Assembly (NCBI GenBank): GCA_963978905.1
Contig: OZ022258.1
Location: 52,002,591-52,066,590 of the forward strand
Length of the DNA: 64,000 nt
Source: Trichostrongylus colubriformis
Taxonomy: Eukaryota; Nematoda; Chromadorea; Rhabditida; Trichostrongylidae
Direction: 5' to 3'
Shown here: positions 11,704 to 24,321 of the stretch, one piece after another
Position numbering within the stretch: the stretch's first letter is position 1
Layout of the letters: each line of letters starts with the position of its first letter
Position numbers and translations under genes: made by a program
The notes under the pieces: model-generated
What the model was told of the DNA's origin: nothing
The model's database searches: none
Seen by the model: only the letters and a program-made list of their open reading frames with translations

Positions 11704-14700
11704 ACTATGTACATGCCTTCAAACAGCTGGCACGTGCGTTCTCCATAACAATCTGTGAATGGATCATTCATCATTGATTAAGCCAGCGCGCTCCATGTCA
11801 TGGGACAATTTTAATTTTGTTCGATTTTTGATTCTTCAGTTTTTTAATGTTGAGTAACAAAAAGCCGTAGAAGTGCGAATGACGCTGCCCGTTACAATCC
11901 ACTAGTAGAATTGAACAAACGTGAGGTGAACACCTCACTCAGCAGGTAGAAGATGACATTGAAGACTCAGTCTGCATTAGTGCTAGTCCGTGTAATTTTC
12001 CTTCCTTAACTGCAACATTTACCTCATAGCTATGACAAACGTTGGAGTGGGGAAGGGAACCCTTACTACTCTGAAATTTTTGATTCTACAGTGATCTATT
12101 CATTATGTACATCTGACAAAACTTATCGTTTTGAAAATATAACGCAACCTTAACCAAAAAGATACTAGAATTCCATCAGGAGGGAATTTCATCTTGAAAG
12201 CACAATAAGAGGAAATTAGGTCGCCTAAATATTGTGAAGGTAAAGCTGATGAGCACTGCAATATGAAAAATATTTTCAAAAACCGTAGATTCGAGTTCAG
12301 GCCTAATATCCTCCCGAAGCGAGCGTATACTATGCCAAGCAAATTTTTGCTTTTGCTTCTCTAAGGGATGGAAAGAGTTTTGTGTCATGGCGATCTGTGG
12401 TCGATGAACGTTCTTTGGAGACAGAGTGGTGACGGCCACGACATGGCTGCCGTAGTGGACTATCAGGCACGACTGGTGCCCTCTGAGGGTAGATTTGAAA
12501 CTGAGCTTAAGGTTATCTGACGTATTCTTCAGACAGCTCACTTTGGTTGTGCGGCAACCGACCTTGTACGAGTCTTCTCCGCGTGTCTCAGCGGCAAAGA
12601 TCGTCGAGCGCATTGGGAGCAGCTCTTAGAGGAGTTTTATGGATATCTCAAGGAGGAGATAGGCAACAGAAAGATGCCGTACACGCTAGAGCAGGTGACT
12701 TTTTTCTTATTTATGACCTTGGATTTCTCTATCTGTGATGATAATCTTCTCCTTCCAGCTGAAAGAAGCCTACCGGCAGTACTTCCCTATTGGTGCCTTC
12801 ATGATAGTGCCCATGGTAGGACCTTTCTTCGAAATGGTGTGTAAAACTCCCGATGAGGAACTCAAAAAGAGGGTAATGGAATTGGTATATTTATTCACAC
12901 CGCAGCGAAATTGTGATTGATGAAATCCTTGAAGGGTATGGAAGTTGTCATGGAAAAAACCAAATGCCTGCTCGATGACATCTTCTACTTTCATGACCGA
13001 AACATGAAGATACGAAAAGAAGGAAAAGTTTCGGCAGAGCTTCCTTAAAGATATGATATGGTGGAATAAAGTATTCAGCTGAAGTTCGTTGTTGGCAAGT
13101 TCACCGATACCGGTGATCTCCTACTCAGTTGCTGTGAACTATCATTTGGAACCAAAACCTAAAATTACCACTCTGTACCTCTTTTACTCACAAGTGTTGT
13201 TTTGTTGCCCTGTCGATCTGCATCACGGATCGGAAATCAGCAATTGTGGTGAGCGATAAAGAGACGAAGTTACTATCCCTGGTTGATCCTTTTCGAGATG
13301 CGCCGCGCATTGTACTTCCATCACGACTTCCGTCCACATAAAGGTAAATGGAATGAGAAAGGAAATAGGTGGTGTCGACAGCTTCCGGAGGTGAAAACTA
13401 GTTGGTCTTGAAGCGTGTATCAATCTTAGACGATGCTATTACTGTAAACATGAGGAAGATACTAACTTGCCATTCTTTGGTTGTACACTATCAACTCTTC
13501 TGACTACAAAAGTTACCGACGTTCTACTTCGGTGGATTATTTCGGCCTATAGCAAGTGTAAGAATATGAGGTAGCAATCGTCTAGGGAGGTAATATTGTT
13601 CAGAAAGTCTCTCATTACCGTAGGGCTTCGAGAACAAGACATTTGTTGCAAAGAAAGTAGCAGGACCAGCATATGCCACATCATTGGGTGAATTCTCGCA
13701 AGCGCTGTATACCACCCTTCCCAGAATACATGCTGGTGGAGAGGAACTTAAGATGGCAGCGTAATCTCGACTTGAGACTTAACTCTGGCTCCTAGTACTT
13801 GCTCTTGAAGGCAACAACGTGTGTAAGTCCGAAAAGGGAAAATGTGCTTCTGCTGAGACGAATAATCGGATTTAGAAGGGGTAAGCGGTAGCGAAACTGG
13901 GATTGAAAAGTGCGACGTTATAGTATCAATTCTCAATCTCTCGTACAACATTGCAGACTGCACATATCAATTTCCAGGGTTGATCCCTGTAGGGGACGGA
14001 TTATATGGGCCAACGTAATTCCAATCAATTGCCACGTGGCGATTTCATTCATTGATTCGTGTAATCAGGAAACATTCAACAACAACAAAAGGGTGAAATA
14101 ACGAAAGGGAGAATAAGGGAAAAGTAAGAATAGAAACGTTTCTATTATGAGAAAATTCGATTTGATTAGAACAATTGGAGTGAATTACAAATTATGACAT
14201 TACAAATTACTCTTGGTATGATGCCAAGGGTTGGGTATGCAACTGCGGCAACCAGAACCATATGTAAGTGCTCGTTGAAGATGGAAAAGATTACGCTAAA
14301 ATAAAGGATAAACGCATAGTGATAAAAAGCACAGTATAAACACTGTATAGTAAGGACATATTTTTACGTATCTTAGGTTGCAGTCTATGTTTCTCACCGT
14401 TTACACTTTAATGATTCAGCTTGATATATTACATTACCAATGTTGGCAGTCTCTATGCAAGTTGTAGCTGAGCGGTTGATTTTTGTAATAAGCACCGACC
14501 ATCCAGAAAGCGTTCCTACCGCTGCCCGCTAATCTCTTTCATGCTTGTCAAAAACTCATCTCTGGCCTCAGCTTTGCTTACCCACATATGGGGGATTTTA
14601 GAACCAAAATTAACACTTTTCAGTTAGAGGAGCGAACACTTGAGTGCACTGCCCGCTTATGGTAGCGCAGCTCAGCTTATTTTATCGGTATTCCTTACTT

Positions 14701-14939
14701 CTTGTGGGAGCCTCTACTCATCCCAAACTTGTACCTTCTTCCATAGGTGGTTTTTCAGGTAATGTTGAATTTTGTAAAAGGCAGACGGGAGGGATGGTAG
14801 GCGTTTCATATGTAGAAGGCAAGCATGAGCAAAAAAAACATTTGTATTCAACATCACATATCTATTAGGTTTTCAAAATTGTTATTATACAGCAGGCACA
14901 AATACATGTGTCTCGAAAAATTGGGGACAGCCACCGCTC

Positions 14940-15273
14940 TTCCACGATTTCAACATCACTGTCAGAAAAATGCTCAGATCCTGCAGAATCGTCCAAAGGC
15001 CAGTAAAGATAGTCGTGTGGTGGGGGAAGGCGTTGTACGGCCTTTTCTCTACTTGCCTTCTCCTCGCTATATAAAACGACAGGGGTGTGGTAAAGTCCCC
15101 TCTCTCCCCACACCGCTTTTCCGTCTATAACGGTCAAGGGAAAGCCCGCCGTGAAGCATGGTGTGTGAGTATGAGGCCACACCAAAAGCATTCACAGTCC
15201 CATTGATTTCTGTCGCATCAACAATTTCTACACACCCCTTGTTGAACCAATTTCTCAGATGAAGTTGAAACAT
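14940..15273 (-). pseudogene. Unrecognised minus-strand coding remnant split by a frameshift
   Basis: Two minus-strand frames overlap around 15,110-15,130. The upstream one (from an ATG at 15,273) has a protein-like composition with the block NKGCVEIVDATEINGTVNAF. The downstream one, one base out of frame, has PPPHDYLYWPL followed by an acidic SDSDVEIVEE stretch. The frame change falls at an A-run, as expected for a single-base indel in a once-continuous coding sequence. I do not recognise the family. An exon boundary is an alternative. Confidence 0.3.
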
Positions 15274-15515
15274 TGTTCTTGCAGGTCACTGGGATCCAGC
15301 CGTAAACGTATTCCAGCTCTTCAATACTCCGCAACAATTTGTGTGTAGTGAAATCAAGTTTCATTCTATTTCCTTGGTACTGGAGAGAAGCTCAACAAAC
15401 AATCGAGAAAACATTAAATATTCATCATCTACCAGACCTTTTACGTTACGGGTAGCAGCAGAGAAGCGCTCACACTTGTAGTTTGGAGTTTAGTCAATAC
15501 GTCATCGGAACGGGA

Positions 15516-15541
15516 TGATAAGAGGTTTCGCGAGTATATAA
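15516..15541 (+). promoter_or_regulatory. Putative GATA site and TATA-like box upstream of CHK gene B
   Basis: TGATAAG at 15516-15522 lies 228 bp upstream of the chosen start of gene B, followed by a TATATAA-like stretch near 15,536-15,542. In Caenorhabditis, TGATAA is the site bound by the gut GATA factor ELT-2. Gene C has the same heptamer at a similar distance (24627-24633). Such a heptamer also occurs often by chance. Confidence 0.35.
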
Positions 15542-15743
15542 CCGCAAGTGTTTGAATGGCAGTGTCGCGTGCTACATCGCACTAATTATTAGCAATTGAA
15601 TGCAACTTTTCACAAATACTTCTTGTTTTAAATTTTGACTTCTTTCTCTGTTAAGCACTGCTTACAAGGTGGCCTGATTTCTATCCATGAAATTTTTTCA
15701 AAAACTACGGGACTGAATGTATTTTCAAATGCTCACAGATCTC

Positions 15744-18700
15744 ATGTCTTTGAATCTGCACACAGTTGCTGACGGGCTTTACGGCACCCATGTCACGTGG
15801 GATGACATCGAAGAAGACATGCAACGAGAACTTGACACAGTCGCCTCATTTGGACCTGGCAAGTCTGCTAAGGATGTCGGAGTAGGCAATGTGAGTAGTT
15901 TAACAATTCTTCTGAAATGTGCCACAGCCTTGATTTCTTACGGAAACTACATAAACTCGAAGCGGGACGAAAATGACTTATGTACATAGTGTCACGTGGT
16001 CTACCTCCTACGGCCGAATACGGATAGCAAATGCTGATTCAGTACGTGCTCAGGCCGCCTTAACCTTTTCTCCCACCGGGGTCCGTGTAGTCTCCAAACA
16101 CAAGTTCGACTGAACAGCTAGACTGCGTGAGCCATTGCATTTGTCAAATCTCATCAAAAAACACGACTGCCATTCCGAATGGAATCGGAATGCATGGCAA
16201 ATACTTATAGGGAATGCTCGGCCGAATGCCTCATACATGTATGCATTTTTTATAAGACTGGAGGATGAACAGCATGGATGAAAACACACAGAATAAATCG
16301 AACATCAACGTATTCCAGGGATTCATGTCAAAATTGTTGCTCATCGATCCGGATTGGCAACACGTGGATAAGGAACTCCCTCAAAAATTTGTAGTAAAGG
16401 TTTGTGTCTTGGTAAACAATTTCTCTTATGTTGTGAGGAAAGTTCTGGTCGGTTTCGAGCGTTCTTAAGATAAATTCAGCTTTCAAAGCGCTTCAACTAA
16501 CATCAACTTACGTATTGTCCTCCTTGGATAGACAGAAAGATGTCTTTGCCGAATATAGGATTCCCCTCAAATTCCATGAAGGTTTTGAAGTATAAAAGAG
16601 ATTCAAGTACTGCACTTAGTTTTCAAACACACTTTTTGAATGGCTTCACTTCACGAGTTGTAATTTGGCCGAGCAGCGACGTCGGCAACTACAAGTGGGC
16701 ACTGCAAAAAGAGGGGGTGATGCGATGGATGGAATAGTTTGGCCCTGTTTTAAAAGTGCAGAAATAAGGATAAGTTGCTCGAGATTTCAAGTGATCAAAG
16801 CGCTCCAACTGAAACACAGAAAGGGATGAGACACGTCCATAATTGCAGAGGGGATCCCAAAGTATTAGTTTCCTAACGCAGATGCACTCTGATTGGCCAC
16901 TCCACTTCAGGTAGTATTAGGTAACTCCGATTCGCCAAAATCTGAAAAATATGTAGATGCTGCGCTACCCCTCCGGCGGTAATGCGCAACCCCATTTTTC
17001 GCAGATGGTCGTCCAGAAATTGTACTAGTTGCAGGCTAAAGCCCCCGATCGTCATCGGATCTAGCGCTAACTAAGCCCCATCTTTCGAAACGTCTGGACT
17101 GCTCCTTCAATAGCAGAGTAATCAGCAACCATGATGATTTGATTCTTGAAAGACATGATATTTTGAAGTCGGCTTTTTATGATTTCGTGCTATGTAAAGC
17201 GACAGGTTTTCATTAAAATTAATTTGTGAATACGCATAATTCTGGCAAAGGTGTGACAAAATGGTGTTTTCTCTCTGCGAAAAGATGCAGAATGAGCCAA
17301 GTTATGATCTCCCCAAGATTAAGCTACGAAAATCAGCCAAAACTTTCCTTTATGACCTTATGGAACTGAAAGTACGGCACTACATCTCATAACATGAAAT
17401 TTGATTCCCGCTCATTGATCTGTGTATCTGTATTCTTGAGTCCTTTTCAAAAGCGCTATTTACAGATTCTCACACAGCTTGCCGTTCAAGAAATGAGCGC
17501 TCAGATAAGCAAGCATGGTAATACCGACAATTCTTTCAGTGACCCAAAATTCAAAGAGGAAATGGAAGTTGTACAAAAGATTGTGAGTTTATGGGGGTTT
17601 TCGGATGTTTGACTACCAGATGAATTGCTTCGTTCTTTTCACTATACTACTCGTAACTAATAAAATTAGATAGCATACATTCCAGTGTCACAATACGGAA
17701 GTGAGAACTTATAAGCATATGATGAAGGTTCCTAAAGAGAAAATGCATATTCCTCAGGTATGTTGGTCTCGTTTGATGAACTCGTTATACAATGTGACGT
17801 GGCGCTTTGATCACCAATAAAGCGTCAATTTGTCCCTTTAAAGCGCATGTATCGGTCAAACCCGCAATGATAGCGTTAATAATACCAGTAAGCGGAAAGC
17901 TGCCCTTAGCTAGAGGTAAGATGCAGCCGGTTTCTTAGTCAGAACATGAAAATTGCGAGTCTCGACCATGTAGGTCGGCTGTTAAAAAGGGAAACTCTCA
18001 GGAAATTAGTGCTATCAGCGATTCAAAAAAGTTGCACTTATCAGGCCCTCCCATGAAATCGTAGTGTTTAGCGCTGGAAGAATCGAGGAGGAGCATCGAA
18101 TGGAGATTTCGGATTGAGAGCTGCTTCTTTCTATAATAGAAAGATCCGAAGAAGACGAGGGGGTCAGAACAGAAACAATTGTGCTAGTCCCGTATTGAGA
18201 GCATTTTTGTGATCTGCACGGCATTACTTTGATTTCAATCCTTACCCCCTTGACTGCTAGGTGGTAGTGTCGCGAACCGTGCTGCTATCTTTTTCAAGCT
18301 TTTATTCACCTGTTTGGGTATATATTATATATTGAAGACACTGACGGTAATTATAACCGATTGTGGATCTACTGTCTAGCCTGAAAGTGGGAGCTTGGCA
18401 GTGCAGCAGCCGAGAAAGAACCGACAGGAACGGTCAACAACTCGGAAATCCCACATACTTTCGCTCCTCTGCGTGAGGGTAGATGCAGACGGCGATGGGA
18501 TAAGCCAGCCATTAGCGGATGTTGCCCCGCCCTCAAACAATGCGGCCATCGGCAGCGGCGCTGTAAGAAACGGGGTGTGTGCACACTTGACGAAAAATCG
18601 CTTCGCGGCTTTTCAATCACGGCGTCACCAGTACGACTTGCAAATCGATTGCTCTTGGGAGCCCGGTAGAGCGTGGCTGCGTCACCCCACACTGCCTCGC

Positions 18701-21700
18701 TTGAAGGCTGCCATGCCCTGCCACCACTGGCACTCGCACCCGCCACGCCGCTCGCCGCGGGTGGCCGCGCGATTTTCCGTCATATCTGCACACACCCTAA
18801 GGAACGCAGTGCAGCAAGACGAGAAAGGCACTCTGCGAGAGATCTGATCAGCATCGTCTTTCGAAAACTTCAATTTGATTCACAGAGTATTCAAAGCATC
18901 AATTCCAGATATACTATGCAAAGATGTTCACCGATTGGAATCCTGTAAAAGGATACTTGATAATGGAATACTTCGATAATTTGAAAGCAGTGCACATGTA
19001 CGAAAATATCGCTCCGCAATACCTGAAACAGGTTGGTAAACACACTCGTCACGCGGCAACCGTTATATCACGGCTATTTCGATAGAAAGTAAAATAAGAA
19101 ATGTTTTTGGCGGTAACCAATCACTTGTAACAATGTGCCATGTATGCTGGTTTTATTCAGAATCGTGGAGGCAAGTGAATGCGATTTTGCCTATACAATT
19201 GAAGGGTATATATACAGTGAGAGGGCCTATTTATAGCCAGTGCTTTTGTCCTATCGGAAGGGTCTGGTACCAATCACCCACATTGGAACGAAGGAAGGCT
19301 CAATTTTCCTGGGCGGCCATCAATGCCAAATATGATCCCCGCACCATAGAAACGTGAATGCACGCCACCTGTCACTGCACCATTCCGCCTAGAAAATAAG
19401 TTAAGCTGGTGGCACTAACTCAGTCGAGATTCAAAAGGCTGATTTTTGAATCGTACAAGTTACTGTATAAACGAATATGGTACAGGCCTCAGAAAGCTTG
19501 TAATCCTCGCTTTAAGTAAATTATTTGAATTTTTTTAAATGAAATCGGGCAACCACATTCACATATTGAAGTTGCCTTTATTTTTTTCACATTTATTAGT
19601 TGTGGATAGTTATTGTTCATATTTGGAAACGATAAAAATGCACAAAGTGCGCCACTGAGCTCTACTCACAATCAGGACTGTTAATTCAAGGTCCTCCGGT
19701 ACAAAGCCGTAATGGAATCATGTTCCCTCGATATGCCTCAGGAGGAACGCCAAATGTACACATCCCCCTTCAAAACCCTATTCGAAGCTGTTTACAGTCA
19801 AAAGGTATCCCTTCACTTCAGTTTATATTGATTTGATTTTTAGCTTTCAAATGTTCTTGGTTATAAAGGTGCTATTCTGTTACGTAATCTCTGAAAAGTG
19901 ACAAAACGTGAAAATACAGACCGCACCAAATGTCAGTTCTAGAGTAAAAGTCAAACGTCAAAGTAAGTACCTTTCAGAGGAAGTGGAAAAAGGAATATCA
20001 AAATTAGTTTTCGAAGATTTCATGTGAACCTGCATTCGAGAAAATCATTTACTCTGCACAGTGAATTACTCTTTTTTTTATAGTTCATATTGCTTATAGT
20101 AGTTGTTAGCTTCAACGTCGGGACTATTTTTTCCTTTTTTTGTATCTCAGTCATACTGTGTTTTTAGGTCCTGGACCATGTAATGGCACTATTCCGCAAA
20201 TTCAACGATGGAAAAATGGCTGATAAAGCCGACCGTTTGCAAGCAATACTTCCAGAAATGGTGGATCTTGAGAGGGTGGATTACATGGCCAGTAACCTCG
20301 GTAAGTGCACCTGCGAGGGCAGTTCAAAGGAACTTGAAGAAATACGAAATACGTTTACTATGTATGTTCAACTACGTATATGTACTGTAGAGCCCTAGCT
20401 TCGGCTGCCGTCAACTTCGCGATTTTGCGTTTTTGCGATTCTGCGATTTTGCGGCGTTGCACTTTCGCAGCGAACTACGACTTCGTTGTGCAATGCCGTG
20501 ACATCGCGTACGAAGCCGCAACACCGCAGAACCGCAGAATCGTAAAACCGCGAATCCACAAAATCGCAGAAACGCAAAATCGCGAAGTCTGACCGCGGTC
20601 CTGTTAGAAGGGAGCTTATACTGAACAGACACCCTTCAGCTAAGCAGTTGTGGTGCAATACCTACGTGTCTTCCTAACACCGAAGTTACTTAGTGTTGGG
20701 GTAGTTCCATCATTTTTGAAAGTAATCGCTGCACCCAGTTGAGAAGTGTACCTGTGAGCGGATTTAGGAGGTGGGGATTCCCGGCAGCATCTTTGCGAGG
20801 ACATCTTCTGCTTGGAGTTAGAGTCCTGTTGTATTCACGGTCTTCCTATTGAGGTTTCCTACAGGTGTATGAAGATTTGACGGTGAGGCGCCGAATCACC
20901 CCTCACTCTAGGAGACTGTTTTTCTGATTTTTTGCTACCAAGTGTGAAAGTGAACGTTGATTAGCCATGATAAATATACGACCACGAAGCTGGAAATGAT
21001 GTTTGAGATCTCGCCAGTGTAGTGGGCATTATCCCGAGGAGAATAGAGCGTGGGATCTAGTCCCGTCCGAAAGCCTATAACTTTGCGTATAAGTCAGATT
21101 CCCGATACAACTTCGCATCACGGTCCGTGAAACGAGCACTAGCAAAAATCAGAAATAGCGGAGACCTCGATTATTCTTAGAGAACGGGGCAGTATCACAG
21201 TATCCGGGCACAGCATACATGAGTGGGACAGCATACACTGTACGCCTACGAATTTTGCCTTTCAGGGATGGAAAGCGTTTTATGTCACGGAGATCTATGG
21301 TCGATGAATATCCTGTGGAGACAAAGTGGGGACGACCTCACCATGGCCGCCGTAGTGGACTATCAGGTAACATTTGTGTTCAAAAAGGAACAGATTCTTA
21401 CTCCTACATTTACCCTACAGACGGCCCACTTTGGCTGTGCTGCAACGGATCTTGTGAGGTTGTTCACCACTTGCCTAAGTGGCAAAGATCGTCAAACACA
21501 ATGGGAGCCACTCTTGGAAGAATTTTACGGGTACCTCAAACAAGAAGTGGGCGAAAGAAAGATGCCCTACACTCTCGAGCAGGTGAATATTGTTGACCAA
21601 AGAGGTCTTCCTTTACAGGAAACCTTTTTGGGACCTCTGATTTCAGCTGAAAGAAGCCTATCGTCAGTATTTTCCTATGGGTGCCTTCATGATAGCACCC

Positions 21701-21922
21701 AAGATAGGACCTTATTTCGAAATGGTGCGTGGAAGATCAAGTGATGATGCCAAGAAGAAGGTATCAGTATGGCATTCCATTCCAATAATGTACACCCAAT
21801 AAAGTTGGATTTGTTTGCAGGGCATGGACACGGTCATGGAAAAGATTGAATGTTTATTGGACGATATTTTCTATTACCACGACAGGAACATGAAACATCG
21901 GAAATCTGAGAAAGTTGCTTAG
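15744..21922 (+). CDS. CHK kinase-like (DUF1679/EcKinase-like) protein, gene B, complete
   Basis: Eleven exons read through in phase: 15744-15890, 16319-16399, 17466-17582, 17686-17757, 18909-19031, 19691-19804, 20168-20300, 21266-21366, 21421-21582, 21647-21760 and 21821-21922 (TAG), giving 421 aa, typical for the family. The N-terminus has THVTWDDIEEDMQREL and GFMSKLLLIDPDW, and FVVK at 73-76 is probably the nucleotide-binding lysine region. The catalytic loop is HGDLWSMN (H270-N277) and the metal-binding motif is VVDYQ (D294). The family transfers phosphate to small hydroxylated compounds; the substrate here is unknown. ATG 15744 was chosen because it aligns with MSL... of gene C; in-frame ATGs at 15717 and 15729 would add 5-9 residues. 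All donors are GT. Introns hold a SINE, a GC-rich MITE and an inverted microrepeat. Confidence 0.9.
18571..18803. mobile_element. GC-rich MITE-like inverted-repeat element, copy 2
   Basis: It lies in the intron 17758-18908 of gene B. Imperfect inverted ends (GGGTGTGTGCACACTTGACG against the complement around 18,775-18,803) enclose an interior close to that of 143-383. The ends differ from those of copy 1 while the interior is shared, so the two are related but not identical elements. Confidence 0.6.
19152..19389 (-). mobile_element. tRNA-derived SINE, reverse orientation
   Basis: It lies in intron 19032-19690 of gene B. Read on the minus strand it begins with GGTGCAGTGACAGGTGGCG, has a B-box-like block around GGGGATCA, and ends with the CCACGATTCTGAAT tail common to all copies in the window. 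It is more diverged than the copy at 60816-61070. Confidence 0.6.
20414..20588. repeat. Inverted array of a GCGATTTT microrepeat
   Basis: The left half repeats units like TTTTGCGATT; the right half is its complement (AAATCGCAGAAACGC). Outer ends ACTTCGCGATTTTGCG and its complement match perfectly. It sits in the intron 20301-21265 of gene B. The structure could fold into one long imperfect hairpin. Confidence 0.75.
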
Positions 21923-22568
21923 GAATTTTGAGCTGTACAAAGTATTTATTAATTAAACCGCACAAAGCTGTGTTGTAATGAAGCCTTCAAGACTTTGATG
22001 TGACTCGCTTGCTTTTACTTCAACATTTTGTAACTTCAATCAACACCTCGCACCGACTTATTATATACGCCAACTGATCCTTCATCATTTTTGATGGGAA
22101 AAAAGATGGATTCAGAAAAGAAGGGGAGGTAACAGGATGCGCATAAGTACTGTTATACGCTAATAACCTTCAGCAAGAGTGCAACTAAATAAACAAAAAT
22201 TGGGAGATAAATATTCATGACGATTCTGAAAGATTTATTATCACGACCTTTCAATTCGACCTCCTTGATTTCGGATAAAGGCGCCTGGGGTAGGAGTCGA
22301 TGAGACGACTAAACCAATGAGTATCTGAGGACGATTACTACAATGGGAAGCTCCTCGCTCGATCACACCCTGTGAACTACGCCGTTCGCGTACATCTGAA
22401 AGAGGAGACCTGCACAATACCTCATATCGAAGTTTTGAGTTCCTCAAGGCCCACAGTTGTCCTTGGACGGGAGTGGGCAAATTTCAGCGTCGAATGTGTG
22501 CGTCTTGTCATCGACTTCTACGCCGACATTCGAAATCAGGAGATCGAATAGAAAAGTGATGATGGCAC

Positions 22569-22694
22569 ACATATTATATTGGATCGAGGAATAAGTTTCT
22601 CCCGTTTTTTTTTATCCTCTATGTTTATCCAAACATATTATATTGGATCGAGGAATAAGTTTCTCCCGTTTTTTATCCTCTATGTTTATCCAAA
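22569..22694. repeat. Tandem duplication of a 62-64 bp unit
   Basis: Copies at 22569-22632 and 22633-22694 are identical apart from a two-base difference in a T run. The unit contains GGATCGAGGAATAAGT, which resembles GGGGAATAAGTCCCCGCC at the ends of the fold-back element at 39507-41151, so it may be a pair of element termini. Confidence 0.85.
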
Positions 22695-24261
22695 CCAGAA
22701 TCTATGCTGAAAGTTAGTTTCAATCTTTGTATTCCTAAATACCCTTGGCACGGATGAGGTCTGATTCAGTAAGATGAGACACGGCGCCGTAGCTTCTGCT
22801 TTATTCAAGTATGTGAGTGCTGAGTGTTAAATAAAAATTGGGTGCGGTTTTGTGAAGGTTGACGCTGCCGATCTTGACACTGTGACTGGGGCATAACGCT
22901 GGGAGTTATGGGAATCCTACGAAGGAAGTGCCCTTAGGAAGTAAGCGTCTGTGGTTTTTCGAGTTCCCTTTTCCGCGGCTGCGCTACATGCACATTATCG
23001 CAACAACTACCATGAAAGTTGGGCCATGAGGCAAAGTGTGGAGGAATCTAGCGAAATTGTCCGACTCCAAAAATCAGGGGTTGTTGCGCAAACAAAGAGA
23101 TGGCCTCCAGAGAGCCGCGCGCAACTTGCTCCACCTTCAAAATCATGCATCCGGTTTAGACCGACACAAATGTCAGTTCGTGTACTTCGCACAGCTTGCG
23201 CACCATCGAATGGAAATAAAAACTGAAGAGTAAAGTTTTTGGCGTTTCTCAGTCCTCTGTTAGCAAGTGATGCTAATTTCTCGCAGCTCACTGACGCCGG
23301 AAAAATCCTCAGTAAAAGTTCTACCGCATGCCGGTTAGACCACACATACTTCAGTGGAACTGCTATGCAACTTCACCTCCATTTTTAGTTGCTACTGCCC
23401 ATGAAAGAATGCGCACCACATTGTAAGTAGTGGAAGCTCGCAAAAGATCACTCTCATATTTTAAAGATGGGCCCTCAGAGGTATGGAAAAAGCGACAATA
23501 GAAGGATCGAAATCTGTGCCGAACATTAACCAAATTCTGGCAATTTCCTTCGTTTTACATTTTACTCCACGCATAATTCTCGTGTCATTCCACTCCTCTC
23601 TCTCTCTATTCGATTCTCTCTGCTCCAATGTCCTAATTCTCCGTCTCCATCATCATTCCTCAGAATAGAATTCTCAGTTTTAGTCTGTTTTCTATCGATG
23701 AGCAAGACACATGATCAAATCATCGACGGCCTTTCTGCTACTCATTATCTTCAGAGATAGTATGCAAACGATAATCCGAATGTGCTGGATCTATGAGACC
23801 AATGCAGTAAAATTTCGATATCCAGTAGGAGTGGCAATCCTCCTCCGCTCATAGTCATCCAACGAGAGTTGGCGTTTGATTCTGCCTTTAACATGCTTTT
23901 TTGCCATCAAATTACGTAACATCTGATGTTGCTGATTTATGCGACCTTGGAAAGGAACATAATTGGCAGGGACAAATGATCAAAAGCAGTTTCACATATG
24001 ACACTGTGCAAAATGAGCTCACCTTGCACTACATATTGCATGAAGTTTGGTCCCAATCCACCTAATTGTCGATTTTCATGCATTGAACCTCTTTGACATG
24101 CTTGTATTTATACACATGTGTGACCGAAATATAATATGCTCCGAAATTCTGTTTTTAACCATGCAATAAATGATAATAATATGGAAATATTTTGTAATAA
24201 TAAGCTAATATCAATAAGTGATAATAATATCATCAATAAGTAATAATAATAATAAGCTGAT

Positions 24262-24321
24262 GAGCTTCATATAATAAGGATAATAACATGGAAATGTTAT
24301 TATCCTTATTATATGAAGCTC
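24262..24321. repeat. Perfect 28-bp-arm palindrome
   Basis: Arms 24262-24289 and 24294-24321 are exact reverse complements around a GGAA spacer. They lie next to AATAAT simple sequence, about 550 bp upstream of CHK gene C. Replication slippage or a tiny fold-back element could make this. Confidence 0.9.

Larger units (their letters stand above)
1636..13048 (+). pseudogene. CHK kinase-like (DUF1679/EcKinase-like) gene A, probably broken
   Basis: Ten exons match genes B and C in order and length: 1636-1716, 4426-4542, 5463-5534, 5707-5829, 6502-6615, 8129-8261, 12366-12468, 12533-12694, 12759-12872 and 12935-13048 (TAA). Exons 1636-8261 are open and keep the intron phases of gene B. The catalytic-loop exon encodes the HGDLWSMN motif, but then carries two extra bases (an 'ag' duplication at about 12,419-12,422). 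This shifts the frame ahead of the VVDYQ motif and brings in a stop. The same exon ends in a GC rather than GT donor (12,469). No equivalent of the first exon is visible. AATAAA lies at 13,065-13,070, just after the stop. CHK-family proteins are phosphotransferases with a protein-kinase-like fold. Here the gene is either a recent pseudogene or contains a sequencing error. Introns are up to 4.1 kb because of inserted transposons. Confidence 0.75.
13049..15743. other. Intergenic region between CHK genes A and B
   Basis: It holds the poly(A) signal of gene A (13,065), a short tail of the SINE family in reverse orientation (about 13,295-13,330), a broken minus-strand frame (14,940-15,273) and the putative promoter of gene B. 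Nothing else is recognisable. AT-rich low-information sequence covers 14,050-14,640. Confidence 0.5.

Noticed and set aside
18395..18847. 150-codon plus-strand and 125-codon minus-strand frames
   Set aside because: They lie in the GC-rich MITE, overlap on both strands, and sit within an intron of gene B.
23007..23345. Overlapping frames on both strands between CHK genes B and C
   Set aside because: No motif, no splice context and no second copy; at most a decayed fragment.
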